From Calditrichota bacterium (GTDB lineage: Bacteria > Zhuqueibacterota > Zhuqueibacteria > Zhuqueibacterales > Geothermadaptataceae), in contig QQUE01000002.1 of NCBI GenBank assembly GCA_008501765.1, positions 180,336 through 244,335 on the forward strand: 64,000 nucleotides of DNA, written 5' to 3'. The notes beneath the pieces were generated by a model, which worked only from the letters and a program-made list of their open reading frames with translations, did no database searches and had not been told where the DNA came from. A program made the translations under genes and the position numbers. The stretch's first letter is position 1. Every line of letters begins with the position of its first letter. Shown piece after piece: positions 27,081-35,627 of the stretch.

Positions 27081-27617
27081 TTGAAATCTCACAATAACGC
27101 CGTAGTTATCATTCCTCCGGAGGATGTCTGGGAACCGATCCAGGCTATCCGCAGCAAACACGACCGCGCTTTCTGGCGCTGGATGCCGCACATTACCCTG
27201 ATCCATCCCTTCCGGAAATTGCCTGAGCACCCCTTGTTGAAAAAGCATTTTGAAGAACAGTTATTCTCCTTTACAACTTTTGAAATACATCTCAAATCGG
27301 TACAATATTTTATGCATAAAAGTTCCGGTTTTACTATCTGGCTGGATCCGGAGCCAAGCCCATCGATTATTCAATTGCAGGCAGAAATCCAGCAAATTGT
27401 CCCGGATTGCAACGATGTGCATTTATTTCCCGCAGGTTTTCATCCTCATTTAACCATCGCTAGCGGTAAAGGGGTTGAGCAATTTTCCCTGCTGTTGAAT
27501 GCCATAAAAAAACAATGGAAACCCCTCTCTTTTAAAGTCTCGAATATCTATTTATTACACCGGGGGAAGCTACCCGAGGACAGATTTATCATTTCAGAAG
27601 TAGTAAAACTCAGTTGA
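27081..27617 (+). CDS. 2H phosphoesterase / 2'-5' RNA ligase family protein
   Basis: A 178-residue protein with two HxTx motifs, HITLIHPF near residue 37 and HPHLTIA near 120, each in the usual strand context. These pairs of His/Thr form the active site of 2H phosphoesterases (LigT/ThpR, cyclic phosphodiesterases), which act on 2',3'-cyclic phosphates or similar RNA ends. The substrate is not predictable. The reading frame opens with TTG at 27081, with an AAGAGG site 11 bases before it. Confidence 0.85.
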   Translation: MKSHNNAVVIIPPEDVWEPIQAIRSKHDRAFWRWMPHITLIHPFRKLPEHPLLKKHFEEQLFSFTTFEIHLKSVQYFMHKSSGFTIWLDPEPSPSIIQLQAEIQQIVPDCNDVHLFPAGFHPHLTIASGKGVEQFSLLLNAIKKQWKPLSFKVSNIYLLHRGKLPEDRFIISEVVKLS

Positions 27618-27653
27618 AAACGCATTTTTACCAAGCAGAAATAAACCAGGATT

Positions 27654-28769
27654 ATGAATTTCGATTTTCACACTATCTCTGAACCAACTCTCCTTCTCAA
27701 AGCCGGCATCGCCATCAAACAGATCGCTCGAATGAGCGAAAAAGCTCAAAAGAATGGTGTGATATTTCGACCTCATTTTAAAACACATCAATCCGCAGAA
27801 GTCGCGGAATGGTTTCGGGAGTTTGGAACGACTAAAATCACCGTTTCCTCGCTGGCGATGGCAGAATATTTTGCTGCGCACAACTGGCGAGATATTACGC
27901 TGGCCTTTTCCGTAAACCCACGCCAAATAAAAACGATCGATGCCTTGGCAAAAAAAATTAAGCTGAACTTGCTTATCGAGAATACCGAAGTAGCTGAAAG
28001 CCTGGTTTCACATTTAAAATCTCAGGCAGGCATTTTTATTAAAATTGATACAGGATATCATCGAACAGGCCTACCTTGGGATGCGAGTGAGAAAGTGTTA
28101 AAACTCATCAAAATAATTGAAAATTGTCCAAATCTACATTTTAAAGGGCTATTAGCGCACTCCGGCCACAGTTATAAAAGCACTTCCAAAGAACAAATCT
28201 TAAAAGTTTATGATGCCACCGTTGAGCGGCTCACCAACTTAAAATCCAATATTGAAAAGTCATACGCGAAAGATTTCATACTTTCAATTGGCGACACACC
28301 CTGTTGCAGCATCGTTGAAAAATTTGCCGGTATTGATGAAATTCGGCCAGGAAATTTTGTTTTTTACGATGTCATGCAATATCAATTAAACGCATGCACC
28401 ACAGAAGACATTGCCCTGACGATGGCCTGTCCAGTGGTGGCCAAACACGAATCCAGGCAGCAGATTGTTATCCATGGCGGTGCCGTGCATCTTTCAAAAG
28501 ATTCGCTGCTTATCAATAATAAAATAAAACACTTCGGACTGGTCGTTCCACTCTCGGACGACGAGGGCTGGGGTGAGGTCTACAAAAACTCGTACGTATG
28601 TTCCGTTTCACAGGAACATGGAATAATTCAGGCTGAAAATGAGTTGTTCGAATCGACCCAAATTGGCGATCTCGTTGGTATATTGCCTGTGCATTCCTGC
28701 CTGGCAGTCAATTTGATGAAAAGCTATATCACCTGCGAGGGTACTAAAATCACCATTCCCCACTTATAA
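27654..28769 (+). CDS. DSD1-family PLP enzyme (D-threonine aldolase / D-serine dehydratase-like)
   Basis: A 371-residue fold-type III PLP protein. The N-terminal alanine-racemase-like barrel carries the Schiff-base Lys43 in RPHFKTHQS; the GYHRTGL and LAHSGHSY segments follow. The C-terminal DSD domain has VSQEHG and PVHSC, whose His and Cys bind the divalent metal in D-threonine aldolases and eukaryotic-type D-serine dehydratases. The reaction is on a D-3-hydroxy amino acid, but which one is not clear. The gene follows the 2H phosphoesterase at 36 bases. Confidence 0.88.
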   Translation: MNFDFHTISEPTLLLKAGIAIKQIARMSEKAQKNGVIFRPHFKTHQSAEVAEWFREFGTTKITVSSLAMAEYFAAHNWRDITLAFSVNPRQIKTIDALAKKIKLNLLIENTEVAESLVSHLKSQAGIFIKIDTGYHRTGLPWDASEKVLKLIKIIENCPNLHFKGLLAHSGHSYKSTSKEQILKVYDATVERLTNLKSNIEKSYAKDFILSIGDTPCCSIVEKFAGIDEIRPGNFVFYDVMQYQLNACTTEDIALTMACPVVAKHESRQQIVIHGGAVHLSKDSLLINNKIKHFGLVVPLSDDEGWGEVYKNSYVCSVSQEHGIIQAENELFESTQIGDLVGILPVHSCLAVNLMKSYITCEGTKITIPHL

Positions 28770-28785
28770 AGAGGAGAGCGAAACG

Positions 28786-29241
28786 ATGCACTCGGACGCG
28801 AAAACAGTAACGGAATATCTGGCGGAGCTGCCAGAAGAAAGAATGAAAGCGCTCAGAAAAGTGCGGGAAACTATTTTGGAATACCTTCCAAAAGGCTATG
28901 AAGAAGTGATGGATTGGGGAATGATCACTTATCAGGTGCCGTTGTCGGTTTATCCTGATACATACAATAAAAAACCACTGCTTTATGCAGCGTTAGCCTC
29001 ACAAAAAAACTACATGGCTGTCTATTTATCAGGCATTTATATCGATGAAAAGAAGGCGAAAAAATTTGAAGAAGAATACAAGGCAACCGGGAAACGTTTT
29101 GATTGCGGCAAATCATGTGTCCGATTCCGAAAACTTGAAGACCTGCCACTCCCATTGATCGGAAAAACCATTGCCTCACTGGAAATGGAGGCTTTCGTTA
29201 ATATAATTAAAAAAGCAGGATCTACCCGCAAAAGTAAATAA
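28786..29241 (+). CDS. DUF1801 family protein (YdhG-like)
   Basis: A 151-residue protein matching DUF1801: TVTEYLAELPEERMKALRKVRETI, then GYEEVMDWGMITYQVP, a central YAALASQKNYMAVYLSG strand pair, and CGKSCVRFRKLEDLPL. The family has a small alpha-beta fold of unknown function. It begins 16 bases after the DSD1-like gene with a GAGGAG ribosome site, so it is cotranscribed. Confidence 0.88.
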   Translation: MHSDAKTVTEYLAELPEERMKALRKVRETILEYLPKGYEEVMDWGMITYQVPLSVYPDTYNKKPLLYAALASQKNYMAVYLSGIYIDEKKAKKFEEEYKATGKRFDCGKSCVRFRKLEDLPLPLIGKTIASLEMEAFVNIIKKAGSTRKSK

Positions 29242-29404
29242 ACGATTTGGTGCACGTGTACGGTTCAGTGATCTCTTTTAATCTGCAACGAATCCCTGTT
29301 TCTCGGCAATTGGAACAAATGTATTCCTACTTTTCCCTTGCTATTCACCTGCAATTTCTGCATAATCGCCACAAAATCAAGCAAACACACAATCCAGGAA
29401 AAAT

Positions 29405-30814
29405 GTGAACGCAACAAAAATCCTCAATAAATATTTTGGCCACCCTTCATTTAGGGGGCTGCAGCAAGAAATTATCAAACACATTGTAGCCCATAAGCAT
29501 GCGTTGGTAATAATGCCCACAGGCATGGGCAAATCGCTGTGCTATCAAATCCCCGCACTCATGCAAAAAGGCCTGACTCTTGTCATTTCACCGCTCATCG
29601 CGTTAATGAAAGACCAGGTCGATGCCCTACAACGGCACAATATCGACGCCGCATTTATCAATTCTTCTCTCACAAAAAAAAGCCGTGAATCGCGTTACCA
29701 GGCTGTGCAGGACGGGCAATACAAACTTCTGTATGTCACCCCGGAACGATTCCGCAAAAAGGAATTCGTCGAAATAATATCTCAAAGAAAAATTGATCTT
29801 CTCGCTGTTGACGAAGCCCATTGCATCAGCGAGTGGGGACACGATTTTCGCCCAGATTACACACGCCTGGGTGAATTTCGTCAAATCGTCGGCAATCCGA
29901 CAACCATCGCGCTCACGGCCACCGCCACCCCGGAAGTGCAAAATGACATAATATCCCAACTTGGGTTGAGAAATACCGAAGTCCGTCGCTTCCATGAAGG
30001 CATCGATCGACCGAACCTGCATCTTGATGTCGCCGAAATTTGGGGTGAGGAAGAAAAATTAAATGAAATTTTGAAAATGCAGCAAAAACACGGCGGGACC
30101 GGCATTATTTATTTTTCACTCATAAAAACCTTGAAGCAGTTTTCCGAGCTTCTTGATCGTAAAAAGGTGCGCCATTTTTGCTACCACGGCGATCTCGATC
30201 GGGTCGAGCGCAAGCAGGTTCAGGATGCCTTTATGAAGGGCAAAAACAAGCTCGTTTTAGCCACAAATGCCTTTGGGATGGGCATTGACAAGGAAGATAT
30301 TCGTTTTGTAATTCACGCTGAGGTGCCCGGTTCGATGGAATCGTACTACCAGGAAATTGGCCGTGCGGGCAGGGATGGCCTCGATTCCGATTGCCTGCTT
30401 TTATACGATGAACAGGACTTGCTCATCCAAATGGAATTTATAAAATGGAACAATCCCAACGCAGAATATTACGAGCGGGTTTATAATTTTCTTCTCGAAG
30501 AATTGGAAAAAATTAATGCTTACGGCCTGGAAGGTTTTAAGGAGAAACTGCACTTTAAAAGCCGTCGCGATTTCCGGTTGGAAACAGTGCTGTCCATTCT
30601 CGATCGCTACGCCGTTGTCGAGGGAAATATCGAAAGTAAAAATTTAACCGTCGAAGCCGCGCTCCCGGACCATTTATGCGATCAAAAGTATCTTGACGCA
30701 AAATTGCAACGTGAACAGCACAAACTTTACGCCCTGGTGCAGTACGCGAAAACAGAAGATAACCGCAAGGCGTTCATACACGAGTATTTTGGGTTGCCTT
30801 ATCCAGCGAAATAA
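29405..30814 (+). CDS. RecQ-like ATP-dependent DNA helicase lacking the zinc cysteines
   Basis: A 469-residue superfamily 2 helicase with the full RecQ core: MPTGMGKSLCYQIP (Walker A), DEAHCISEWGHDFRPDY (Walker B and the RecQ aromatic loop), LTATAT, and QEIGRAGRDG. E. coli RecQ has about 610 residues with zinc, winged-helix and HRDC domains. Here the post-core helices follow, but the four zinc cysteines are absent (the usual CRRQ is NRKA) and the protein stops just where the CxxCDNC segment should begin. It is a compact RecQ relative. The start is a GTG with AGGA five bases upstream. Confidence 0.9.
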   Translation: MNATKILNKYFGHPSFRGLQQEIIKHIVAHKHALVIMPTGMGKSLCYQIPALMQKGLTLVISPLIALMKDQVDALQRHNIDAAFINSSLTKKSRESRYQAVQDGQYKLLYVTPERFRKKEFVEIISQRKIDLLAVDEAHCISEWGHDFRPDYTRLGEFRQIVGNPTTIALTATATPEVQNDIISQLGLRNTEVRRFHEGIDRPNLHLDVAEIWGEEEKLNEILKMQQKHGGTGIIYFSLIKTLKQFSELLDRKKVRHFCYHGDLDRVERKQVQDAFMKGKNKLVLATNAFGMGIDKEDIRFVIHAEVPGSMESYYQEIGRAGRDGLDSDCLLLYDEQDLLIQMEFIKWNNPNAEYYERVYNFLLEELEKINAYGLEGFKEKLHFKSRRDFRLETVLSILDRYAVVEGNIESKNLTVEAALPDHLCDQKYLDAKLQREQHKLYALVQYAKTEDNRKAFIHEYFGLPYPAK

Positions 30815-30879
30815 ATGAAAATTTTCAGACTGAGTATAAAAAATACCGACCCAAAGGGTCTGGGTGACAGAATTTCAAA

Positions 30880-31767
30880 TTACAAAAGCAACTCTCCCCG
30901 GACGACGGTTTTCGCCGGACCGCCAACTTTCACCGTTTCGATATCGCTTCGTTGACCGATGACTTCAACCTGGGCTCGCCCAGGACGGCCCATCCAGTGG
31001 CCTTGCTCAGCCACAAATATTGGCGAATCAATTATCCCGTAATGCCATAAATAGGCGCCCATTCCGCCTGTAGCTGAACCCGTAAATGGATCTTCGATCA
31101 AATCTGGCGGGGTTACAAAATGCCGGGCAAATGTCTGGCCTTTTTCCAGCCCGGGCAAACAAAAAATATGTGTGCTGAAGAAATCGCCATTCGCTCGTAA
31201 TTCGATATATCTGGGAATATCAAGCTCAATAGCGTGAAGTATGTGCTGATTTTTTACCGGGATCATCAATTGTGGCGTTCCAGTGCTAACTGTCTGTATT
31301 GGCACATCAGGCAATAAATCGGCTGCGGTTAAGCCGAAAGCTGGACAGACTTGTTCCGGTTGCCAGCTTTTGAGAAATTGTGGTTTTTTCTGGCTCATTG
31401 TGTAAATCGCCTCCTGCGCCGATTGGCCCGAGATTTTGACCGGAATAATACCAACCTGTAATTCGAGTTGCATAATTTTAGAACCACCGGAGAAGGGAAA
31501 CCGGCCACTCTCCACAAGAGCGTGCGTCGTTGCGATTGTCGGATGCCCGGCAAGCGGTATTTCCTCAACCGGAGTAAAATATCGAGCGCGAAAATCAGCA
31601 TTATCCGAAGCCATGACAAATGCCGTCTCGGATAAATTCATTTCCCGCGCTATTTTTTGCATCATTTCTACTGACAATTCATCCGCATCAAAGATCACGG
31701 CGCAGGGATTGCCGCTCAATGGCTCGGTCGTAAAAGCATCAATCTGCAGCAACGGTAGTACAGGCAT
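30880..31767 (-). CDS. PhzF family isomerase/epimerase
   Basis: The 295-residue product has the two-fold repeated diaminopimelate-epimerase-like fold of PhzF. The catalytic Glu47 is in NLSETAFV; the FTPVEEIPLAGHPT and DPFTGSATGGMGAYL motifs are present. PhzF itself isomerises a phenazine precursor, but most homologues outside phenazine clusters are of unknown substrate, and no phenazine genes are near. It is a single leftward gene divergent from folE2. Confidence 0.9.
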   Translation of the reverse strand: MPVLPLLQIDAFTTEPLSGNPCAVIFDADELSVEMMQKIAREMNLSETAFVMASDNADFRARYFTPVEEIPLAGHPTIATTHALVESGRFPFSGGSKIMQLELQVGIIPVKISGQSAQEAIYTMSQKKPQFLKSWQPEQVCPAFGLTAADLLPDVPIQTVSTGTPQLMIPVKNQHILHAIELDIPRYIELRANGDFFSTHIFCLPGLEKGQTFARHFVTPPDLIEDPFTGSATGGMGAYLWHYGIIDSPIFVAEQGHWMGRPGRAQVEVIGQRSDIETVKVGGPAKTVVRGELLL

Positions 31768-32084
31768 AATAAATCTCCCAACTGAAGAATTTTTTATTTT
31801 TTAAATCAACATTTTTAACGAGTTGGCCAACTGCATCCAAAATTAAAATATTTGATAGAACAGGCTTAATATAATAAAAATCCTTGGCATTTGGCGCCAA
31901 AGAATTTATTTTGCAGCAGAAGAACCATTTGCCAATGAAGTTAAATACAATCATGCACTTTCAAGAAATAAAATCCAATTCTATATTGTTCCGTAACATT
32001 ACTATTTTAATAAACAATTATGATTATTCTAATTTCCATCAGCTATTTGCATTAGCACTCATTTGAATATAAAGAGAGAATTCT
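31768..32084. other. Divergent phzF-folE2 intergenic region with two perfect palindromes
   Basis: The 317-base gap contains two 12-base perfect palindromes, AGTTGGCCAACT (31821-31832, 54 bases upstream of phzF) and TTTGGCGCCAAA (31890-31901). Both share a TTGG..CCAA core and lie 69 bases apart centre to centre. They may be operator half-pairs for a regulator of one or both genes; which regulator is unknown. Confidence 0.4.
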
Positions 32085-33050
32085 ATGAATAGATCGACTA
32101 ACGGTCACGTCAACGGTTCTGTTTCACAAAGTGAAAAAAATCCATTTCCTAAATACGATCAGCATTTTCAGGCGACACCGGAATATATTGCCAGTTTGCC
32201 GGATATGCAAAATAAAAACAACAGCGGCGCTCAGGTCGCAATTCAGCATGTGGGAATCCATAATTTTAAAATACCGATGCACATCCTTCTGCGTGACGGA
32301 CAAACACGGGAAGTACACTGTGCTGTCACCGGCAGCGTATCGCTCGAAGCAGCGCAAAAAGGCATCAACATGAGTCGAATCATGCGCACATTTTATGAAT
32401 ACGAAAACAGCGAACTAAGCCCGGAAACTTTAAAAGATGTCGCGCGCAGCTATTTAAAAAATCTGGACTCCAGTTCAGCGCGAATCGCGATCGCATTTGA
32501 TTTCCCGATGAAGCTGGACAGCCTGCGCAGCGGTTTGAGCGGCTACCAATATTATCCTGTCGTACTCGAAACTGATTTTACACCCGATGATGGCATGCGT
32601 CAATTTATGCACCTCGACTTCACTTATTCATCTGCCTGTCCCTGTAGTTATGAACTGAGCGAACATGCAAAACAAGTACGCAATGTAGCCACAGTACCCC
32701 ACAGCCAGCGTTCCATAGCAAAAATTTCCATCAGACACGAGGAAGATATTCCAATCGAAGACCTCGTCGACCTCTGTCGAGACGCAATCAAAACCGAGAC
32801 GCAGGTTATGGTAAAGCGGGAAGACGAACAGGCATTCGCTGAACTCAACGCGGCCTATCTCAAATTTGTTGAAGATGCCGTGCGTGTTTTATACGAGAAA
32901 CTGGATAGTGATGAGCGAATTCAGGATTTCCGCGTTTTCGCCTCCCACGAAGAATCTTTACATTCTCACGATGCCATCAGTGTGATCGCGAAAGGTATTG
33001 ATGGCGGATTCACCGCACAGATTGAGCCTTTTACTTACAATGCCAAGTAG
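32085..33050 (+). CDS. folE2: GTP cyclohydrolase FolE2 (type IB)
   Basis: A 321-residue GCYH-IB. It has the IQHVGIHNFKIPM segment, the SRIMRTFYEYEN motif, the metal-binding SACPCSYELSEH with the catalytic Cys, and the VASHEESLHSHDA C-terminal motif. The enzyme makes dihydroneopterin triphosphate from GTP for folate or queuosine. Type IB enzymes accept metals other than zinc, and are often expressed when zinc is short; no zinc-responsive operator is recognised here. The gene is followed by a terminator. Confidence 0.96.
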   Translation: MNRSTNGHVNGSVSQSEKNPFPKYDQHFQATPEYIASLPDMQNKNNSGAQVAIQHVGIHNFKIPMHILLRDGQTREVHCAVTGSVSLEAAQKGINMSRIMRTFYEYENSELSPETLKDVARSYLKNLDSSSARIAIAFDFPMKLDSLRSGLSGYQYYPVVLETDFTPDDGMRQFMHLDFTYSSACPCSYELSEHAKQVRNVATVPHSQRSIAKISIRHEEDIPIEDLVDLCRDAIKTETQVMVKREDEQAFAELNAAYLKFVEDAVRVLYEKLDSDERIQDFRVFASHEESLHSHDAISVIAKGIDGGFTAQIEPFTYNAK

Positions 33051-33070
33051 ACCTGTTGCCATTCCAAATT

Positions 33071-33107
33071 AAAGCCGGTTAATCCAAAAAATTAAACGGC
33101 TTTTTTT
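33071..33107 (+). terminator. Intrinsic terminator of folE2
   Basis: AAAGCCG-GTTAAT pairs with ATTAAA-CGGCTTT (one internal mismatch) and is followed by a T run. It starts about 20 bases after the folE2 stop. Confidence 0.8.
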
Positions 33108-33174
33108 AAGCTCTTCCACGATTTTCTATTTTCCCAAAATGAAAAAAGAGTGCTAAATGCACGCTCACCGGATT

Positions 33175-33318
33175 TTATATTACCCGGCATCTAAATCGAA
33201 CTTGCCACATTCCTACCATCGCATCGTCATTCCAAGGTGACAGATTATACGCTTCACCCACGCGAATCTGACCAGTCCGAATCTCCGCATTTAACATTAT
33301 TAGTTCACCGATGTTCAA
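33175..33318 (-). CDS. Possible small protein of 47 residues with a strong ribosome site
   Basis: In the folE2-GAF gap a short minus-strand frame opens at a TTG (33318) seven bases after a perfect GGAGG and ends at a TAA near 33175. The product begins MNIGELIMLNAEIRTG and ends in VRFRCRVI. It has no recognised relatives. A Shine-Dalgarno this good before a frame of this length can be chance; alternatively it is the remnant of a larger gene. The rest of the gap (33108-33424) shows nothing else. Confidence 0.25.
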   Translation of the reverse strand: MNIGELIMLNAEIRTGQIRVGEAYNLSPWNDDAMVGMWQVRFRCRVI

Positions 33319-33424
33319 TTAAAATCCTCCGCATTTTCATTTAATCCACTGTACCCATCTTTTATAATTTTGATTTCGGACTAAAACGATAACTTGCACC
33401 AATTCATTTGAAGTGAGGTATATA

Positions 33425-34264
33425 ATGCAAACTGAAATATCCAGGCTCCCAAACACTTCAGAACAAGAGAAGGTTAGGCCCGACACAAATGAGTTGCAAG
33501 GCATAGCTGAGGCTTCGAGTATTGAGAATCTTCTGGTCACAATTGACCAGCTATTCGAACGAAATGATGACTTAAATCAATTGTTGAGCAAGGCGACGCA
33601 AATTGTAACGCAGTTATTAAATGTCGATGAATGTCAAATATTGTGGCTGGGTGAAAATGATGACCAGCTCATGCAAAAGGCTTCATTTTATTGCAATTTA
33701 AATCAAAAAGATGACTTGCCGCAGGAACATGTGCAAAAAAAATTGCTTGAAACCCATGAAATTCAACAAATAATCACACCACGATTTCAGCGAACCGACG
33801 CGAGTTCCGTCATTGAAAATAAACCAGATAAAATTTTTGAAGCGCTATATATCGATGGTCAACAAGTTGGATACGTTGTGGTACCAAAAAATTCAATGAA
33901 TGAGAAACAGCCAATATCCGGGCAAAGAAAATTTATCACCGCCATTGCCCGGCAGATTTCTCATGCTATCGAAATGCAAAAAATGCGGCAATTGCTTTCA
34001 ACAAACTACGCTATTTTTGCGTTGAAACAAGACTCAAATAACAGGAATGCCAGCGGGGATGAGTTTCGTTCCCGTGTGCTTGAATCAGTACAGAAACCGG
34101 AAAAAGTGGCAAAAATTGTTGCCCGGTCATTTTTTAAAGATTTACGCAAGGCTGGCTTTGAAGTAAAACAAATATTGGTCGTGGCAAGCGAAATAATTGA
34201 AAACCTGAATGAAGTGCTCCGCAAGACACGCCAGCGCCGGGAAAACGAAAGAGATGGTTCGTAG
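33425..34264 (+). CDS. GAF-domain-like signalling protein
   Basis: The product (279 residues from the ATG at 33425, which has GAGG seven bases upstream) contains a divergent GAF-like region (about 40-190, DLNQLLSKATQIVTQLLNVDECQILWLG ... QISHAIEMQKM) followed by a separate conserved-looking helical segment (about 220-270, VAKIVARSFFKDLRKAGFEVKQILVVASEIIENLNEVL). No catalytic output domain is present. It may bind a small ligand or a partner. It is a single gene bounded by terminators. Confidence 0.65.
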   Translation: MQTEISRLPNTSEQEKVRPDTNELQGIAEASSIENLLVTIDQLFERNDDLNQLLSKATQIVTQLLNVDECQILWLGENDDQLMQKASFYCNLNQKDDLPQEHVQKKLLETHEIQQIITPRFQRTDASSVIENKPDKIFEALYIDGQQVGYVVVPKNSMNEKQPISGQRKFITAIARQISHAIEMQKMRQLLSTNYAIFALKQDSNNRNASGDEFRSRVLESVQKPEKVAKIVARSFFKDLRKAGFEVKQILVVASEIIENLNEVLRKTRQRRENERDGS

Positions 34265-34285
34265 GATTCAATTGTTCGTCAAAAA

Positions 34286-34319
34286 AAAAGGCCTTCAACT
34301 CGTTCGTTGAAGGCCTTTT
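34286..34319. terminator. Bidirectional intrinsic terminator
   Basis: AAAAGGCCTTCAAC and GTTGAAGGCCTTTT form a 14-bp perfect stem with a short loop, with an A run on the left and T run on the right, so it can end both the GAF gene (rightward) and the lytic transglycosylase gene (leftward). Confidence 0.9.
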
Positions 34320-34337
34320 ATCGTTTATAGAATTATA

Positions 34338-35060
34338 TTAATTCATTTTCTGATACTTTTCATAGAGGCTCAAAACAGAGGGTACATATTTACTTGTTTC
34401 GGCCCAAAGTATCCCATCAGCACGATTGCTTCTTACCCATTGGGCCGCTTTGCGTTCGCCACCATTGTAAGCAGCCAAACCGCCATCGATATCATACGAG
34501 CTGATCATCGAAGACAAATAGCGACTTCCCAGGCGAATATTGTAAATCGGGTTGCCCAAGATATCTTCCGGGTTCGTCCAGGTAATAGATTCCAACTTGG
34601 CGATGTACATTCCTGTTAAAGGCATAATTTGCATTAATCCAATCGCACCCACGGGTGATTTCACCATCGGATCCCAGCTTCGATTGCTCTCATGAGTAAT
34701 TGTAGCACAGATGAGATCAACATCCAAATTATCATACATCAGACTCATCGCATAGATTTCATTTGCAATATCATACTTGGTATCAGTATCCATCTCGGCA
34801 TTAAATCGTTCTAATATTGAAAGGATTTTGCTGATATTTTGCTGACGAATGCTGTCTACATTTATAGCAGATTTCAGTTCAGCAATTGATTGCTGCAATG
34901 AGTGGATTTGCTCACCTTGATCAACTTTCAAGGTAAGGTAACGAAATGAAAAACCAATTATTGCCGAACAGAGGGCGATAATTGCAATTAATTTAGAAAA
35001 AGCGGAAGTATTGCTATATTTGTAGCTAATTTCCTTTTCCCGCTTACTTTGTTTCATCAT
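34338..35060 (-). CDS. SLT-domain lytic murein transglycosylase
   Basis: From the ATG at 35060, which has a GAGGAAT ribosome site, the product has 240 residues: a basic start, a transmembrane helix (about 22-42), a coiled linker, and a C-terminal SLT domain with ITHESNRSWDPMVKSPVGAIGLMQIMP (catalytic Glu), YNIRLGSRYL and AYNGGERKA. It cleaves glycan strands of peptidoglycan to anhydromuramic ends. The frame stays open to 35234, but that upstream part lacks a ribosome site and is unlike this family. Confidence 0.9.
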   Translation of the reverse strand: MMKQSKREKEISYKYSNTSAFSKLIAIIALCSAIIGFSFRYLTLKVDQGEQIHSLQQSIAELKSAINVDSIRQQNISKILSILERFNAEMDTDTKYDIANEIYAMSLMYDNLDVDLICATITHESNRSWDPMVKSPVGAIGLMQIMPLTGMYIAKLESITWTNPEDILGNPIYNIRLGSRYLSSMISSYDIDGGLAAYNGGERKAAQWVRSNRADGILWAETSKYVPSVLSLYEKYQKMN

Positions 35061-35335
35061 TAAATTCCTCCAATTCACACGAATTTTGAACTTATATTCT
35101 GCGTGAAGTGTATTCTGTGGTGAGGTTTCTGCAAAACATGGCCGCCATTTTGCAAAACCCGTACCATTTGTGACAAGTAGTATTAAAACGCAAAAAAATG
35201 ACGATATCGCGTCATTTTCGACCAGATGTATCAATATGAATCAACCAGAACCATAACGTAAAGAAGGTAACTTTTGTTCCAATAATTTAAATTTTGGGGG
35301 AATAATTGAATTTTAAGGTCAAAAAAAATGAAATA

Positions 35336-35470
35336 AAAATAAAAAGCCGAGAATGCAGGTGTTGGTGTTAGGGGGGATGACCAACTACCACAGGGTCTCG
35401 GCAATATTTCGACGGAAGCGGAATTAGGGGAGTTACCGTCTTCCATCTGCGACCAATTACGTACGCGCAC
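35336..35470 (-). ncRNA. Predicted sigma-54-driven small RNA with two C-rich-loop hairpins
   Basis: A transcript of about 135 bases is predicted from three parts. Upstream is a perfect -24/-12 promoter (35480-35495). Next come two similar hairpins: 35414-35444 (GGAAG-A-CGG with CCGCTTCC, loop containing CUCCCCUAA) and 35358-35389 (GGT-A-GUUGGU with ACCAACACC, loop containing AUCCCCCCUAA). Both have one bulged A and a CCCCUAA loop. The second is enclosed by GCCGAGA/TCTCGGC (35396-35402 with 35346-35352), followed by a U run, an intrinsic terminator. C-rich single-stranded loops are typical of regulatory RNAs that pair with Shine-Dalgarno sequences. There is no good coding frame. Confidence 0.65.
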
Positions 35471-35479
35471 CTGGTATTA

Positions 35480-35495
35480 AGCAATCCAAGTGCCA
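35480..35495 (-). promoter_or_regulatory. Sigma-54 (RpoN) promoter, TGGCAC-N5-TTGCT
   Basis: On the minus strand TGGCAC (35495-35490) and TTGCT (35484-35480) are separated by exactly five bases, an exact match to the -24/-12 consensus. Transcription would start about 12 bases past the GC, near 35470. It faces a structured, non-coding stretch rather than a gene. The remaining part of this gap (35496-35627) shows nothing else. Confidence 0.65.
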
Positions 35496-35627
35496 AAAAT
35501 TGATGATTAAAAATATTTATTTGCTACAATAATAAACAAGCATTTAAGACAATAAGATATTGTTACAATCTCTGATATCTTTAAATAGGATTCATTTTGA
35601 AACATTTGCATTGAAATTTGAACCATT

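Noticed and set aside
34338..35234. A 58-residue N-terminal extension of the lytic transglycosylase
   Set aside because: The ATG at 35060 has a proper ribosome site and starts a normal membrane anchor; the extension has neither.
35231..35470. A 79-residue leftward frame in the gap before the transglycosylase
   Set aside because: It coincides with the sigma-54 hairpin RNA and ends in its terminator; the sequence constraint looks structural, not coding.
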